Below are positions 9,301 to 16,955 of a stretch of DNA of 36,985 nt, one piece after another. The stretch spans positions 1-36,985 of the forward strand of contig JAVEDE010000127.1 of NCBI GenBank assembly GCA_030841105.1, written 5' to 3'. The notes beneath the pieces are model-generated. The model had not been told where the DNA came from. It was given only the letters and a program-made list of their open reading frames with translations, and searched no databases. This DNA is from Pyrinomonadaceae bacterium (GTDB lineage Bacteria; Acidobacteriota; Blastocatellia; Pyrinomonadales; Pyrinomonadaceae). Every line of letters begins with the position of its first letter. Position 1 is the first letter of the stretch. A program made the translations under genes and the position numbers.

Positions 9301-9714
9301 GCTGCGCTCGCAGCGATACTTGCGACAAACCCCAACCCCACGCCGGGGCCGCTGAACGCAACGCTCACCAACACGTTGTTCAGCGTGTCGCAGGGGGTGA
9401 TTGTTCGCGCTCCCAACAACGGCCCGTATAGCGCGCAGGTTAATTTTGTCGGGCTGCCCAAAGGTCGCGTCGGCTCGGCGGGGCGCAACATCCTGCGCGC
9501 CGACGGCATCAACAACCTCGACTTCGGCATCCTGAAGAACACGCGCATCAGCGAGACGCAAAAAATCCAACTGCGCGCAGACTTCTTCAACGCCACCAAC
9601 ACGCGCGACTTCGGCACGCCGAACTCGATTGTGAGTTCCAACGGTTTCCTCAACCAGTGGGGGACTGACGGCGGCAACCGTCGCATCGTCGTCGGCGTCA
9701 GGTACATCTTCTAA
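6313..9714 (+). CDS. Oar-like TonB-dependent receptor with carboxypeptidase-regulatory-like domain
   Basis: 1133 residues. A Sec signal peptide (residues 1-25, ending YPASAQ) is followed by a CarboxypepD_reg-like beta domain (about 27-115, TTGSISGTVQDEKDAAIPNATVTARN). A TonB plug follows (about 120-240, with NNFLIDGQDNNDFG and EFGRNSSSVFNAITKSGTNEYHG). The rest, to residue 1133, is a long outer-membrane beta-barrel ending in an aromatic residue (VVGVRYIF), as barrel insertion needs. This architecture and length are typical of the expanded Oar-like family of Acidobacteriota, thought to import large ligands such as oligosaccharides or peptides. The substrate cannot be told from sequence, and no glycan-active gene is adjacent. 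An Ala/Gln-rich loop lies near residues 980-1015. An intrinsic terminator follows at 9769. Confidence 0.93.
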   Translation: MSRVGRQFLVLLVLLLVAAYPASAQTTGSISGTVQDEKDAAIPNATVTARNVQTGTVRTAQTSDEGRYSFTNMPVGAYEVTVEASNFSKYVQTGITLALNQPAVVDVTLKLGGVSEVVTVTENAALLNTTNAEVGTRFDERRLSELPLSTNRNVYNVALSAPGVSQLQSNQSGFTAGVNYSANGGRLRSNNFLIDGQDNNDFGVGGGAVGLNNPDLVQEVRLVTNQFTAEFGRNSSSVFNAITKSGTNEYHGSGFWFHNDNALNACSNVNKNAGFCRERGTAGFQSDKAPFRVENQLGGTIGGPLHLPRFGEGGPSYISGRDRTFFFFSIQRWWDRRLGQGVTVDGIPTAEGRQVLQTFAGNRPQVQALLNFLPVAQTAGGRARTFTINNVTRSVAVGSLTGSSSFVFDDWQTSFRVDHRFNNNHILNARYIYQDQNTSGSGQSTPPGYESSNVSRNQGMNLALNSVLSRRMVNEARAAYLRAASATVASDLRAEAIPSIQITDLGLLGLNAGATRTGIGLAANLPQFSFRNTYQLQDNLSVTRGNHALKFGGDIRRNQLAQLFKPTTRGHLVYADLNNFVNDLGNVQINRNLPGVAQVLHLDWHDFFFYGQDEWKIRPNFTLTFGLRYENPGQPIADLLHENDAVFAAAGNDPRYRVTPIPPRDKDNFEPRLGFNWNPRTSTGGVLGFITGGDKLVLRGGYTRTHDYAFTNIALNIWSSFPFVAAFNQTNVANAFATYQNLPVNPAVFTRTEVTPDFSSPQYDSFNLEVQRELTRDIVVRVGYVGSKGTGLFESIDGNPVVFRNDPVSAANPAVRTDPTRGPVRLRANSGNSIYHSMQASLEKRLTSGFSAGVHFTYSSFIDTMSEIFNNSNSEIALAQDPYNRNLERGRSSYDRPLRLAGNAVYELPFFREQNGVIGHILGGWQMNAFVNFQSGAPFSPLNGTDPTGTLGGLASAVGIATRTNIYTQLDISRMSVQELYAADQRLRAQAQAEANAALAAILATNPNPTPGPLNATLTNTLFSVSQGVIVRAPNNGPYSAQVNFVGLPKGRVGSAGRNILRADGINNLDFGILKNTRISETQKIQLRADFFNATNTRDFGTPNSIVSSNGFLNQWGTDGGNRRIVVGVRYIF

Positions 9715-9768
9715 ACCTGACCGCTACCCGGCGGCCGACACGTTCAACGTCAGCCGTCACATCACCGG

Positions 9769-9810
9769 AGAGGGGCGCGGGAATGATCCCCGCGCCCCTC
9801 TTCACCTTTT
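9769..9810 (+). terminator. intrinsic terminator of the Oar-like receptor gene
   Basis: Perfect 13-bp GC-rich stem (9769-9781 with 9789-9801), 7-nt loop, then TTCACCTTTT. It lies 55 nt after the stop of the receptor gene. Confidence 0.75.
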
Positions 9811-9884
9811 GCTGAACGGCTCGCGCGCGGCGAACTCCGGTTGCGCGACGCTGCGCGGGCGGCAAACTCTTGTCGCGCGTCCGG

Positions 9885-9914
9885 CTCTTGACCGGACAAC
9901 CGCGCGGGCATAAT
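9885..9914 (+). promoter_or_regulatory. candidate promoter for the secreted protein gene
   Basis: TTGACC followed by CATAAT, with a spacer of about 15 nt, which is short of ideal. It overlaps the right arm of a GTCCGG/CCGGAC hairpin. Position between a terminator and the next gene supports it; the match itself is moderate. Confidence 0.35.
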
Positions 9915-9983
9915 GTGTGGGCATCAAAAACACGCAAGCGAACTTTTTCAAGCGGCCTCTCGACGGAAGAAGGAGGGTGCGTT

Positions 9984-10697
9984 ATGAAGTCTCTCAGCCT
10001 GTGCCTCGTCATCTCGGCGATGTTCTTCTGCGCGCCGTCCGGTGTCCATGCGCAGACGACGCCCGCGCCCGTCGTCCCCGCATCGGCGTCGTCAACGGCA
10101 ACACCGTCAACTGCATCAACGGCATCGTCAACGGCGGCGGGAGTTGCGGCCGAGTCGAACCCGCCCGATCTGGTCGTGGTCAAATTCAGTTGGAGCAAGG
10201 AGCGTCTGGGGTGGGAGCGCGACCCGTTCAGCGGGCCGGTCGAGAACTTCGACGAGATGCGCGTGCGCTCGCGCAACGAGAAGCGTATTGACGACGCCAA
10301 GCGCGGCAGTGCGCCCGAAGTGGATCGCATCAAGCGCGAGGCCAAGGCCGACTCGGCCAACCTCGAACAACTCCGACGCCAGCGGCAGCCGCCGCGCTAC
10401 GGCTTCATGTACAAAGTCTCGCTCAGGAACACCGGCGCGAAGGCCATCAAGTCGCTCGACTGGGATCACGTCTTCTTCGACGCCGACACGAAGGCCGAGA
10501 CCGGCCGCCACCAATTCACCAGCGACGAAAAGATCGCCCCCGGCAAGCAGAAGGAGTTTACGGTCTTCGCCTCTTCGCCGCCGACCAGCACGATCAGCGT
10601 GCACAAGTTGGAGAAGCGCGAGCGCGAGATCGTGGGCGAGACGGTCGTCGTCGTGCGCGTCGAGTACGCCGACGGCTCGGTATGGCGACGCCCGTAA
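9984..10697 (+). CDS. secreted protein of unknown function
   Basis: 237 residues from the ATG at 9984, preceded by AGGAGGG at 9971-9977; an upstream in-frame start at 9870 lacks such a site. A clean signal peptide (MKSLSLCLVISAMFFCAPSGVHA) is followed by a Thr/Ala/Pro/Ser-rich linker. A charged region (about 70-130) is followed by a beta-rich domain (about 135-237) with YGFMYKVSLRNTGAKAIKSLDWDHVFFD, reminiscent of proteins with a DUF-type beta sandwich that describe 'tissue-like' Ig folds. No catalytic motif is visible. It is probably periplasmic. I do not recognise a family. Confidence 0.78.
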   Translation: MKSLSLCLVISAMFFCAPSGVHAQTTPAPVVPASASSTATPSTASTASSTAAGVAAESNPPDLVVVKFSWSKERLGWERDPFSGPVENFDEMRVRSRNEKRIDDAKRGSAPEVDRIKREAKADSANLEQLRRQRQPPRYGFMYKVSLRNTGAKAIKSLDWDHVFFDADTKAETGRHQFTSDEKIAPGKQKEFTVFASSPPTSTISVHKLEKREREIVGETVVVVRVEYADGSVWRRP

Positions 10698-10847
10698 CCA
10701 CCCGCCGCCCTCCAAGTCACAACCCTCCCGCGCGGGAACAAATGCCCGCCGCGCGCGTCTAACTTCAAAGACTGATGATTACATCCGAGGCGGCGTCAAC
10801 ATCTTCTTCTGCCGACGCTGATTCACTTCGGGCGCGGGGGGTTGGCG

Positions 10848-11516
10848 ATGGGCTACGTGTGCAAGACGAAACTTGAGAAGGCTTGGATCATCGCGAGCGT
10901 GCTCATCCTCGCCGCGCACCGGCTGCTGCAATCCGCCGCGCCCGACTTTTACGCCGACGCCACCCCGCTCCGGCTCTGGCTCGAAGTGGTGATCTTCATC
11001 TCCTCGTTTCCGCTCGGCGTCACGGCGGTGTACGTCGTGCATGACGCCACGTACTGGTGCGACGGGTGCAGGGCGGTGACGTGGATGCTCGATTGGTCAA
11101 CGCTTCTCTTCGGCGGTTACATCCAGTGGTTCTGGGTACTGCCCGAATTTTTGCGCGGCAGACAACTGACCCTCCTCGATCTCAAACGCACGCCGCAAAC
11201 CGTCGCGCCGAACGCCTCCTCGATCATCGCCGCAGAGACGCCCGCCCCGTTAGCAACGGCGACACCCGACCCGTTAACTGTCGCGCCGCCCGCGTCGTTA
11301 GCCGCGCCGCCCGCGTCGTTAGCAGCCACGCCGCCGGATGTTTGCGCCGCTGCGCCGCCCAACGTCTTTGACACAGCCGCCTGCTGCGCGCCTGCGTTCA
11401 GAGAGTTTGACGAAGCGGGTCTCAGCGCGCTCGACAGAGTTTTTCAAGCGCACGCCGCGCCGACCGCCGTGCCACCCGCGTCGCAGGTCGAAGCGATTTT
11501 TCCGCGCGTGAGTTGA
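10848..11516 (+). CDS. membrane protein with three helices and a Pro/Ala-rich tail
   Basis: 222 residues from the ATG at 10848; a TTG at 10842 is the upstream alternative. Hydrophobic segments lie at about residues 12-30, 44-66 and 80-98. A short Cys-containing loop (HDATYWCDGCRAVTW) sits between the second and third and could be a CxxC metal or redox site. The last 110 residues are Pro/Ala/Thr-rich with imperfect repeats (PPASLA twice) and later cysteines (TAACCAP). No family recognised. The tail is likely disordered. It ends 57 nt before the candidate promoter of the B12 operon. Confidence 0.7.
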   Translation: MGYVCKTKLEKAWIIASVLILAAHRLLQSAAPDFYADATPLRLWLEVVIFISSFPLGVTAVYVVHDATYWCDGCRAVTWMLDWSTLLFGGYIQWFWVLPEFLRGRQLTLLDLKRTPQTVAPNASSIIAAETPAPLATATPDPLTVAPPASLAAPPASLAATPPDVCAAAPPNVFDTAACCAPAFREFDEAGLSALDRVFQAHAAPTAVPPASQVEAIFPRVS

Positions 11517-11573
11517 AGCGTGTGAAAGTCGCCGTCCGCGGCGCGTGCGGCCACGCCCCGGCGCGTGCCCCGC

Positions 11574-11602
11574 TTGACCTTGTTCGCCGGGGATGCTAGG
11601 TT
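11574..11602 (+). promoter_or_regulatory. candidate sigma-70 promoter of the B12 uptake operon
   Basis: TTGACC at 11574-11579, 17-nt spacer, TAGGTT at 11597-11602, about 175 nt upstream of the cobalamin aptamer. The -35 box is strong and the spacing ideal, but the -10 box is only fair. Confidence 0.45.
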
Positions 11603-11777
11603 GTTCGTCCGCGCTGCGCATAATCTAAAAGACTGGGAGATGAACAGCAGCACGCGGCGCGAGGCGCGCGGGCAAGTCCCGCGTCTTGATCTTTGTCACT
11701 CGAATAATTTGTATCGCTATTCGACAGGGGCACACGCAACTGGCTTCGGCCAACTCTGCGCGCGCCCCGGTTGACCG

Positions 11778-11978
11778 TCGCAGGTGTGACCCGCGCTAAC
11801 TGTTTGCGCGGGCGACAAGGGAAGTCGGGTGCAAAGCCCGCACGGTTCCCGCCACTGTAGACCGGCGATTGTGTCGCACGCCACTTCGGAAGTTTTAGGT
11901 CACTCGTCCCGACGCGGGACGGGGAAGGCCGCGCAAGCGACGCGTCTGAGCCGGGAGTCAGGAAACCTTGCCTGCATC
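11778..11978 (+). ncRNA. cobalamin (adenosylcobalamin) riboswitch aptamer
   Basis: The conserved core is readable. GGGAAGTCGGGTGCAAAGCC leads into the B12 core GCCACTGTAG at about 11853-11862, and the 3' B12 box GGGAGTCAGGAAACCTTGCC lies at 11953-11972. The outer P1 stem can form between GCAGG at 11780-11784 and CCTGC at 11971-11975. Such aptamers bind adenosyl- or methylcobalamin and shut off B12 uptake or synthesis genes. The downstream genes are exactly a B12 uptake set, and a perfect intrinsic terminator follows at 12124, so control is probably by premature termination. Confidence 0.95.
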
Positions 11979-12123
11979 GAGAGACGGAGGCGACCGCTGA
12001 CGCTCCGGGAAAGGGCGAGTGGCTTGGCTCAAAAGTACGTGCGACGTTCAAACTCCGGCGCGCGCCCCTGTTCAAGTTTTCTTGACCCAGAGGCCGCCCC
12101 GGTTTTGTTCCGATTTCGATTTT

Positions 12124-12173
12124 GACGCGCCCTCGATCCTGCCACGGCAGGATCGAGGGCGCGTCTTTTTTTT
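12124..12173 (+). terminator. riboswitch-linked intrinsic terminator
   Basis: Perfect 20-bp stem (12124-12143 with 12146-12165) with a minimal loop, followed directly by eight T residues (12166-12173). It lies about 145 nt after the aptamer and 108 nt before the btuB start. It is the likely off-state of the cobalamin riboswitch, although an antiterminator pairing is not obvious by eye. It could alternatively be a very strong fixed attenuator. Confidence 0.9.
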
Positions 12174-12281
12174 GCATCGGGCACGGTCGTGCGCGTGCGT
12201 GCTTTGTCGGCCTCTTAATCCACGACGCACGCGTCGTCAGTGTCCGCCCTCCGCCGTTCCGAAGAGAGGATGCGAGAGGAA

Positions 12282-14819
12282 ATGTCCAACACACAATTTA
12301 ATAGAGATTCGCCGGTTAATAAAAGATCGTTAACCGATAAACTTTTACGCGCGCGAAAATTTTTACTCATCGTCGCACTCGTCGCCGTGTGCGCGCCCTG
12401 CGCGCTCGCGCAGGAGGCGTCAGCGTCAGGGACGACGACAACGACTGCGACTATCAACGGGCGCGTGACCGACGCGCAGGGCGCGGGCGTCGCGGGCGCA
12501 GTCGTGACGCTCTACGCGCGGGCGCCGCAACTCCGGCGTCTGACCGCCGTCGCCGACGCGGGCGGCGTGTACAGCTTCGAGGACCTCGCCGCCGGGGAGT
12601 ATCTGATCGAGGCGGACGCGCGCGGGTTCGCGCCCGCCGTCGCGCAGAAAGTCAGGGTCGAGCGCGTGCGCGTGACGACGCTCGATCTCGCGTTGGAGGT
12701 GGCGGGCGTGCGCGCGCAGGTCGTCGTCACCGCGGCCGACACGCCGCAGCCCGTGGACGAAGTCTCAAAGGCCGTCACGACCATCGGCGCGGGCGAGTTG
12801 GAAGAGCGCGACGAGTATGCGCTCTCGGAAGCCCTGCGCGCCGTGCCCGGCCTCCGCGTGCAGCAACTCGGCGGCCCCGGTGCGTTCGTCACGATCAAAA
12901 CGCGCGGCCTGCGCAATCAGGACACGGCCGTCCTGATTGACGGCCTGCGCTTTCGCGACCCCGCCTCGGAGCGTGGCGACGCGTCCGGCTACCTGAGCGA
13001 TCTCCACGCGACGAACGTGAGCCGCATCGAAGTGTTGCGCGGATCGGGTTCGTCGCTCTATGGCACGAACGCCATCGGCGGCGTCGTCAACATCATCACG
13101 GACGAGGGCGGCGCGCCGTTGCGCGGCAGTCTCCTCGCGGAAGGCGGCGGCCTCGGACTCTTCCGCGGGCGCGCGCAACTCGCGGGCGGCACAACTGCTA
13201 ACCGCGTCGTCTACAGCGCGGGCGTCTCGCACCTGAACGCCGCGCGCGGCATAGACGGCGACGACGCGGCGCGCACGACGAGCGGGCAGGGGCGCGTCCG
13301 CTTTCAGTTGACCCCGAACGCACAACTCGGCGCGCGCTTCTACGCGGCCGACTCTTTCATCCAACTCAACGAAGACGCGCGACCCGTCGCCGCCGCTCTG
13401 CCCGCAGGGATCGTGCGCGCCGTGCCGCTCGCGCGCGCCGAGTTACGCCGCTTTGAAAACGGCACGAACGCCGCCGCGTTGACGAACGGCGCGGCCACCT
13501 TCATCCCCTCGACGAACGACCCCGACGCATCGCGCGCCACGCGCTTCTTCTCCGGCGCGCTCGTGTTCACGCAGCGCGTCACGGACAGTTTCGGCTACAC
13601 CGTCTCCTATCAGGGCAACAAGACGGACGGCGCATTTTACGACGGCCCGGCGGGCACGGGCTTCGAGCCGTTCGGCACGACGCGCGCCGACTTCGACGGG
13701 CGCGCCCACACCTTGAACGCGCGCGCAGACTTTCGTCTCGGACGCGCCAATCTCATCACCGCCGGTTACGAGTTCGAGCGCGAACGCTTCCTCAACCGCT
13801 CGCTCTCTTCGTTCGCGCCCGCCGACGATTCTTCAGTGGACGTGGCCGAGCGCAGCCACGCCTTCTTCATACAGGATCAGGTGCGCTTGCTTGACGACCG
13901 CCTGCAACTCTCCGCCGCCTTCCGCACGCAACGCTTCGCCCTCTCGCGCCCAGACCTCGCGCCCCTCGCCACGTCGCCCTTCGCCGGGTTCGACTTCGAC
14001 TCGCCCGCGAACGCCTACACCGGCGACGGCTCAATCGCCTATTCGTTCCGCACGACGGGCACGAAGTTGCGCGCCCACGTCGGCAACGGCTACCGCGCGC
14101 CCTCGCTCTACGAACGCTTCGGCAGCTTCTACGACCCGCGCCCCTTCGGCGGCGGCTCGCCGCAGTTCGCCGCCTTCGGCGACCCGCGCCTGCGCCCCGA
14201 ACGCTCCGTCGCCTTCGACGCCGGGCTCGATCAAAACTTCGCGGGCACGCGCGCACGCGCCTCCGCCACCTACTTCTACACGCGCTTGCAGGAAGTGATC
14301 GCGTTCGACTTCAACGGCCTCGTCGTGCAGCCCGATCCGTTTGGACGTTTCGGCGGCTACGTCAACACGCGCGGCGGTCTGGCGCGCGGCGTCGAGTTGA
14401 GTTTCGACGCCGCCCCCGCTCGCACACTCGATGTGCGCGCCGCGTACACCTACACGAACGCCGACGAGCGCACGCCGCGCGCCGAAGGCGTGATCCGCTC
14501 CTTCGCCACCCCCGTCCACCAGTTCAACCTGACGGCGACGCAGCGCGTCGGTCGTCGCCTGTTGTTCAACTTCGACCTCACAACTTCGAGCAACTACCTC
14601 GCGCCCGTCTTCAACCCTTCAACTTTCGCGAGCGTCGTCTATCGCTTCGACGGCATCCGCAAAGCCGACGCGGGCGCAAACTACACGCTGCCGCTCGGCG
14701 AGTCGCGCAGTTTGCGCTTCTTCGGCTACGTGGAGAATCTGTTCGGGCGCGAGTATTTCGAGAACGGCTTCCGCACGCCGGGGCGCACGGGCAAGGCGGG
14801 CGCGCAGTTCAGTTTTTAG
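12282..14819 (+). CDS. btuB: TonB-dependent vitamin B12 receptor, BtuB-like
   Basis: 845 residues from the ATG at 12282; an ATG at 12270 and a GTG at 12240 are in frame. The order is a signal peptide (ending near PCALAQ), a carboxypeptidase-regulatory-like domain (about 40-125, TINGRVTDAQGAGVAGAVVTLY), a plug domain (about 135-250, with IKTRGLRNQDTAVLIDG and RIEVLRGSGSSLYGTNAIGG), and a beta-barrel to the C-terminal Phe (GAQFSF). The outer-membrane receptor role for cobalamin is inferred from the riboswitch upstream and the btuF/btuD/btuC genes downstream. The extra N-terminal domain makes it longer than the 594-residue mature E. coli BtuB. It is the first gene of the operon. Confidence 0.9.
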   Translation: MSNTQFNRDSPVNKRSLTDKLLRARKFLLIVALVAVCAPCALAQEASASGTTTTTATINGRVTDAQGAGVAGAVVTLYARAPQLRRLTAVADAGGVYSFEDLAAGEYLIEADARGFAPAVAQKVRVERVRVTTLDLALEVAGVRAQVVVTAADTPQPVDEVSKAVTTIGAGELEERDEYALSEALRAVPGLRVQQLGGPGAFVTIKTRGLRNQDTAVLIDGLRFRDPASERGDASGYLSDLHATNVSRIEVLRGSGSSLYGTNAIGGVVNIITDEGGAPLRGSLLAEGGGLGLFRGRAQLAGGTTANRVVYSAGVSHLNAARGIDGDDAARTTSGQGRVRFQLTPNAQLGARFYAADSFIQLNEDARPVAAALPAGIVRAVPLARAELRRFENGTNAAALTNGAATFIPSTNDPDASRATRFFSGALVFTQRVTDSFGYTVSYQGNKTDGAFYDGPAGTGFEPFGTTRADFDGRAHTLNARADFRLGRANLITAGYEFERERFLNRSLSSFAPADDSSVDVAERSHAFFIQDQVRLLDDRLQLSAAFRTQRFALSRPDLAPLATSPFAGFDFDSPANAYTGDGSIAYSFRTTGTKLRAHVGNGYRAPSLYERFGSFYDPRPFGGGSPQFAAFGDPRLRPERSVAFDAGLDQNFAGTRARASATYFYTRLQEVIAFDFNGLVVQPDPFGRFGGYVNTRGGLARGVELSFDAAPARTLDVRAAYTYTNADERTPRAEGVIRSFATPVHQFNLTATQRVGRRLLFNFDLTTSSNYLAPVFNPSTFASVVYRFDGIRKADAGANYTLPLGESRSLRFFGYVENLFGREYFENGFRTPGRTGKAGAQFSF

Positions 14820-14857
14820 TGAAGATGAGCGATTCAGTTTTTAGCGAAGATGAGTGC
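14808..14857 (+). repeat. 25-bp tandem duplication at the btuB end
   Basis: Two copies of TTCAGTTTTTAGYGAAGATG plus five more bases, at 14808-14832 and 14833-14857, match at 22 of 25 positions. The first copy holds the btuB stop, the second holds the start of the DUF5522 gene. The duplication also leaves an 11-codon ORF at 14825-14860. Confidence 0.85.
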
Positions 14858-15044
14858 TGAACCGAACAAGCCGCCGCTCGTCGAAGGCGAAGATTTTTAC
14901 CGGGAGGGCGCGGCGATGGTCTTCACGGCGCGCTTCCTGTTGCGTCGCGGTTATTGCTGCCGCAGCGGGTGTCGGCATTGCCCGTATGACTTTGAGAGGG
15001 AGGGGCGTGGGGATGAAGTGTCGGAGAGATCAGAGGCGAGTTGA
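14850..15044 (+). CDS. DUF5522 small cysteine protein in the B12 operon
   Basis: 64 residues. The core is F-T-A-R-F-L-L-R-R-G-Y-C-C-R-S-G-C-R-H-C-P-Y, whose CCxxxCxxC cluster (Cys36, Cys37, Cys41, Cys44) and preceding RGYCC are the DUF5522 signature; four cysteines suggest a zinc or Fe-S site. It begins in the duplicated 25-bp unit after btuB and overlaps btuF by 32 nt, so it is surely co-transcribed with the B12 genes. The function is unknown. A role in cobalamin handling is inferred from context only. Confidence 0.85.
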   Translation: MSAEPNKPPLVEGEDFYREGAAMVFTARFLLRRGYCCRSGCRHCPYDFEREGRGDEVSERSEAS

Positions 15045-15972
15045 ACGGCGACGCGCATCGCGCGTCGCACTCGTCGCGCTCATCACGCTCGTTGCGCTGG
15101 CCTTCGTCGCGTGCGGCGGCGCAGTTAAGGTTGAGACTAACAAGAGCGCGAAGGATGCGTCCGCTTCGTCCGCGCAATCGCCGCAGCGGATCATCTCGCT
15201 CAGTCCGAGCACGACCGAGGTGCTCTACGGCGTCGGCGCGTTCGAGCGCGTGGTGGCCGTGTCGGACTACGACAAGTTTCCGCCGGAGGTCGCCAAGCTG
15301 CCGAAGATCGGCGGGTGGAGCAACACGAATCTCGAACAGGTCGCCACGCTCAAGCCCGACCTCGTGATCATGACTTCCTCGCAAGCTCCGCTCATCAAGG
15401 ATAAACTCGACGCGCTCGGCGTGCGTACCGTCACTGTGCCGAGTTTCACGGTGGCCGACGCGCTCGCAGGCATCGAGCAGATCGGCGCGGTGACGGGACG
15501 GGAAGAGGCCGCGCGCCGACTCGTCGCCGAGACGCAAGCGAAACTCGACGACGTGCGCGCGCGCACGCGCGAACTCCCGCGCTTGCGCGTGCTGTGCATC
15601 GTGGATCGCGTGCCCGGCACGCTGCGCGGTTTGTACACGGCGACGCGCGGCAGTTTCTTCGCCGAGTTGATCGAGATCGCGGGCGGCGAATCAATCGCGC
15701 CGCCCGCCTCGAACGGATTCGGGCAGATCAGCAAAGAGGCCGTCGTCTCTTTGAACCCGGACATCATCTTCGACATGCTGCAAAGCGGCGAGGGCAAGCT
15801 GGCCGAGGACACGCAGGAGGTCTGGCGTGAACTCGGCAGCGTGCGCGCGGTGCGCGAAGGGCGCGTCTACAGGTTGAACGACGAATCCATGTTGCACCCT
15901 TCGCAGTTCGTCGGCGACACGGCGCGCAAGTTCGCCGCGTTGATCCACCCGCAGGCGTTCGGCGGGAAGTGA
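15013..15972 (+). CDS. btuF: cobalamin-binding ABC transporter lipoprotein, BtuF-like
   Basis: 319 residues from the ATG at 15013, with GGGAGG about 9 nt upstream; the frame extends back to 14854 but overlaps DUF5522 fully. An Arg-rich N-terminus, a hydrophobic helix and a lipobox (VAC, Cys34) mark a lipoprotein. The class III periplasmic binding fold follows: RIISLSPSTTEVLYGVGAFERVVAVSDY, then GGWSNTNLEQVATLKPDLVIM, a connecting helix, and C-terminal NPDIIFDM with ALIHPQAF. These are typical of BtuF/FhuD-type proteins. It collects B12 in the periplasm for BtuCD. Heme or iron siderophore binding is excluded mainly by the riboswitch context. Confidence 0.9.
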   Translation: MKCRRDQRRVERRRASRVALVALITLVALAFVACGGAVKVETNKSAKDASASSAQSPQRIISLSPSTTEVLYGVGAFERVVAVSDYDKFPPEVAKLPKIGGWSNTNLEQVATLKPDLVIMTSSQAPLIKDKLDALGVRTVTVPSFTVADALAGIEQIGAVTGREEAARRLVAETQAKLDDVRARTRELPRLRVLCIVDRVPGTLRGLYTATRGSFFAELIEIAGGESIAPPASNGFGQISKEAVVSLNPDIIFDMLQSGEGKLAEDTQEVWRELGSVRAVREGRVYRLNDESMLHPSQFVGDTARKFAALIHPQAFGGK

Positions 15973-15984
15973 GAGAAAGGATGC

Positions 15985-16070
15985 AACACGCATACGCGAA
16001 GAAACTAAAGACACGCAGACGCAAAGCAAACTCGACGAGTTAACTTCGTCTCCTTGTACCTTTGTGTTGA
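15985..16070. repeat. intergenic hairpin of the AAAGACACGCAG / CTTTGTGTT family
   Basis: Left words (CGCGAAGAAACTAAAGACACG) and right words (CTTCGTCTCCTTGTACCTTT) form an imperfect inverted repeat between btuF and btuD. It is the same family as 1160-1228. It lies inside the operon, so it is unlikely to be a complete terminator. Confidence 0.55.
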
Positions 16071-16086
16071 GACTTGCTGACCGGAC

Positions 16087-16905
16087 ATGGAGCACGCGAC
16101 ACAGTTGAGAAGCGCGACGGCGGGCGCGGGCGTCTTGCTCGAAGCGCGCGAGTTATCTTTCGCTTACGCGGCGGGGCTGCCGGAGGTGGTGCGCGGCGCG
16201 TCGCTCGCGCTCAGGCGCGGGGTGCTCGCCGCCCTCATCGGCGCGAACGGTTCGGGGAAGTCTTCGCTCATCCGCCTGCTCGGCGGCATCGCGCGGCCGT
16301 CGCGCGGCGAAGTGCTCTTCGACGGCGTGCCGCTCCGCTCGATCGAACCGCGCGCCCGCGCGCGTCGCATCGCCTACGTGCCGCAGGCGTCGGCGGGCGT
16401 CTTCCCGCTGACCGCGCTCGAAGTGGTGTTGATGGGGCGCAGCCCTTACACGTCGCGTTTTCGTTTCGAGAACGAGCGCGACATCACGGTGGCGCGCGAT
16501 GCACTCGCGGCCGTGGACGCCGCGCATCTGGCCGGGCGCAGCGTGACGGAACTGTCGGGTGGCGAGCGACAACTCGTCGCACTCGCCCGCGCGCTCGCGC
16601 AAGAGCCGGAATGCTTGCTGCTCGATGAGCCTTCGGCCGCGCTCGATCTGAAACACCGCGCGGGACTCGTCCGACACCTCGGCCGCCTGCGCGACGAACG
16701 CGGCATCACCGCGCTCATCGTGACGCACGATCTGCAACTGCTCGACCCGGCCTTCGATCAAGTGTTCGCGATGCGCGACGGCGCGGTCGTGGCCGCGGGC
16801 ACGCCCGCCGAAGTCTTGCGCGACGAGGTGCTCGCCGCAGTCTACGCCGACGAGCACGTGCGCGCGCGCCAAGCGTTCGGGCGCACGTTCGTCTGGTCGG
16901 AATAG
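16087..16905 (+). CDS. btuD: ABC transporter ATPase, BtuD-like
   Basis: 272 residues. Walker A GANGSGKS (52-59), signature LSGGERQ (156-162), Walker B LLLDEP (177-182) with the following D-loop SAALD, and the H-loop TH near residue 215 are all intact. Q-loop YVPQ is at 97-100. It belongs to the FepC/BtuD subfamily, pairing with FecCD-type permeases. It powers B12 import with BtuC and BtuF. The start ATG follows the intergenic hairpin at 15985-16070. It is 50 nt before btuC. Confidence 0.9.
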   Translation: MEHATQLRSATAGAGVLLEARELSFAYAAGLPEVVRGASLALRRGVLAALIGANGSGKSSLIRLLGGIARPSRGEVLFDGVPLRSIEPRARARRIAYVPQASAGVFPLTALEVVLMGRSPYTSRFRFENERDITVARDALAAVDAAHLAGRSVTELSGGERQLVALARALAQEPECLLLDEPSAALDLKHRAGLVRHLGRLRDERGITALIVTHDLQLLDPAFDQVFAMRDGAVVAAGTPAEVLRDEVLAAVYADEHVRARQAFGRTFVWSE

Positions 16906-16955
16906 TTTGCGGGAGAGGCGAGAGGGAAGGGCGAGAGAGACGCGGGTCGCGGTTG

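Noticed and set aside
9878..9897. GTCCGG/CCGGAC hairpin as terminator
   Set aside because: Only 6 bp with no T tract; it overlaps a promoter-like sequence.
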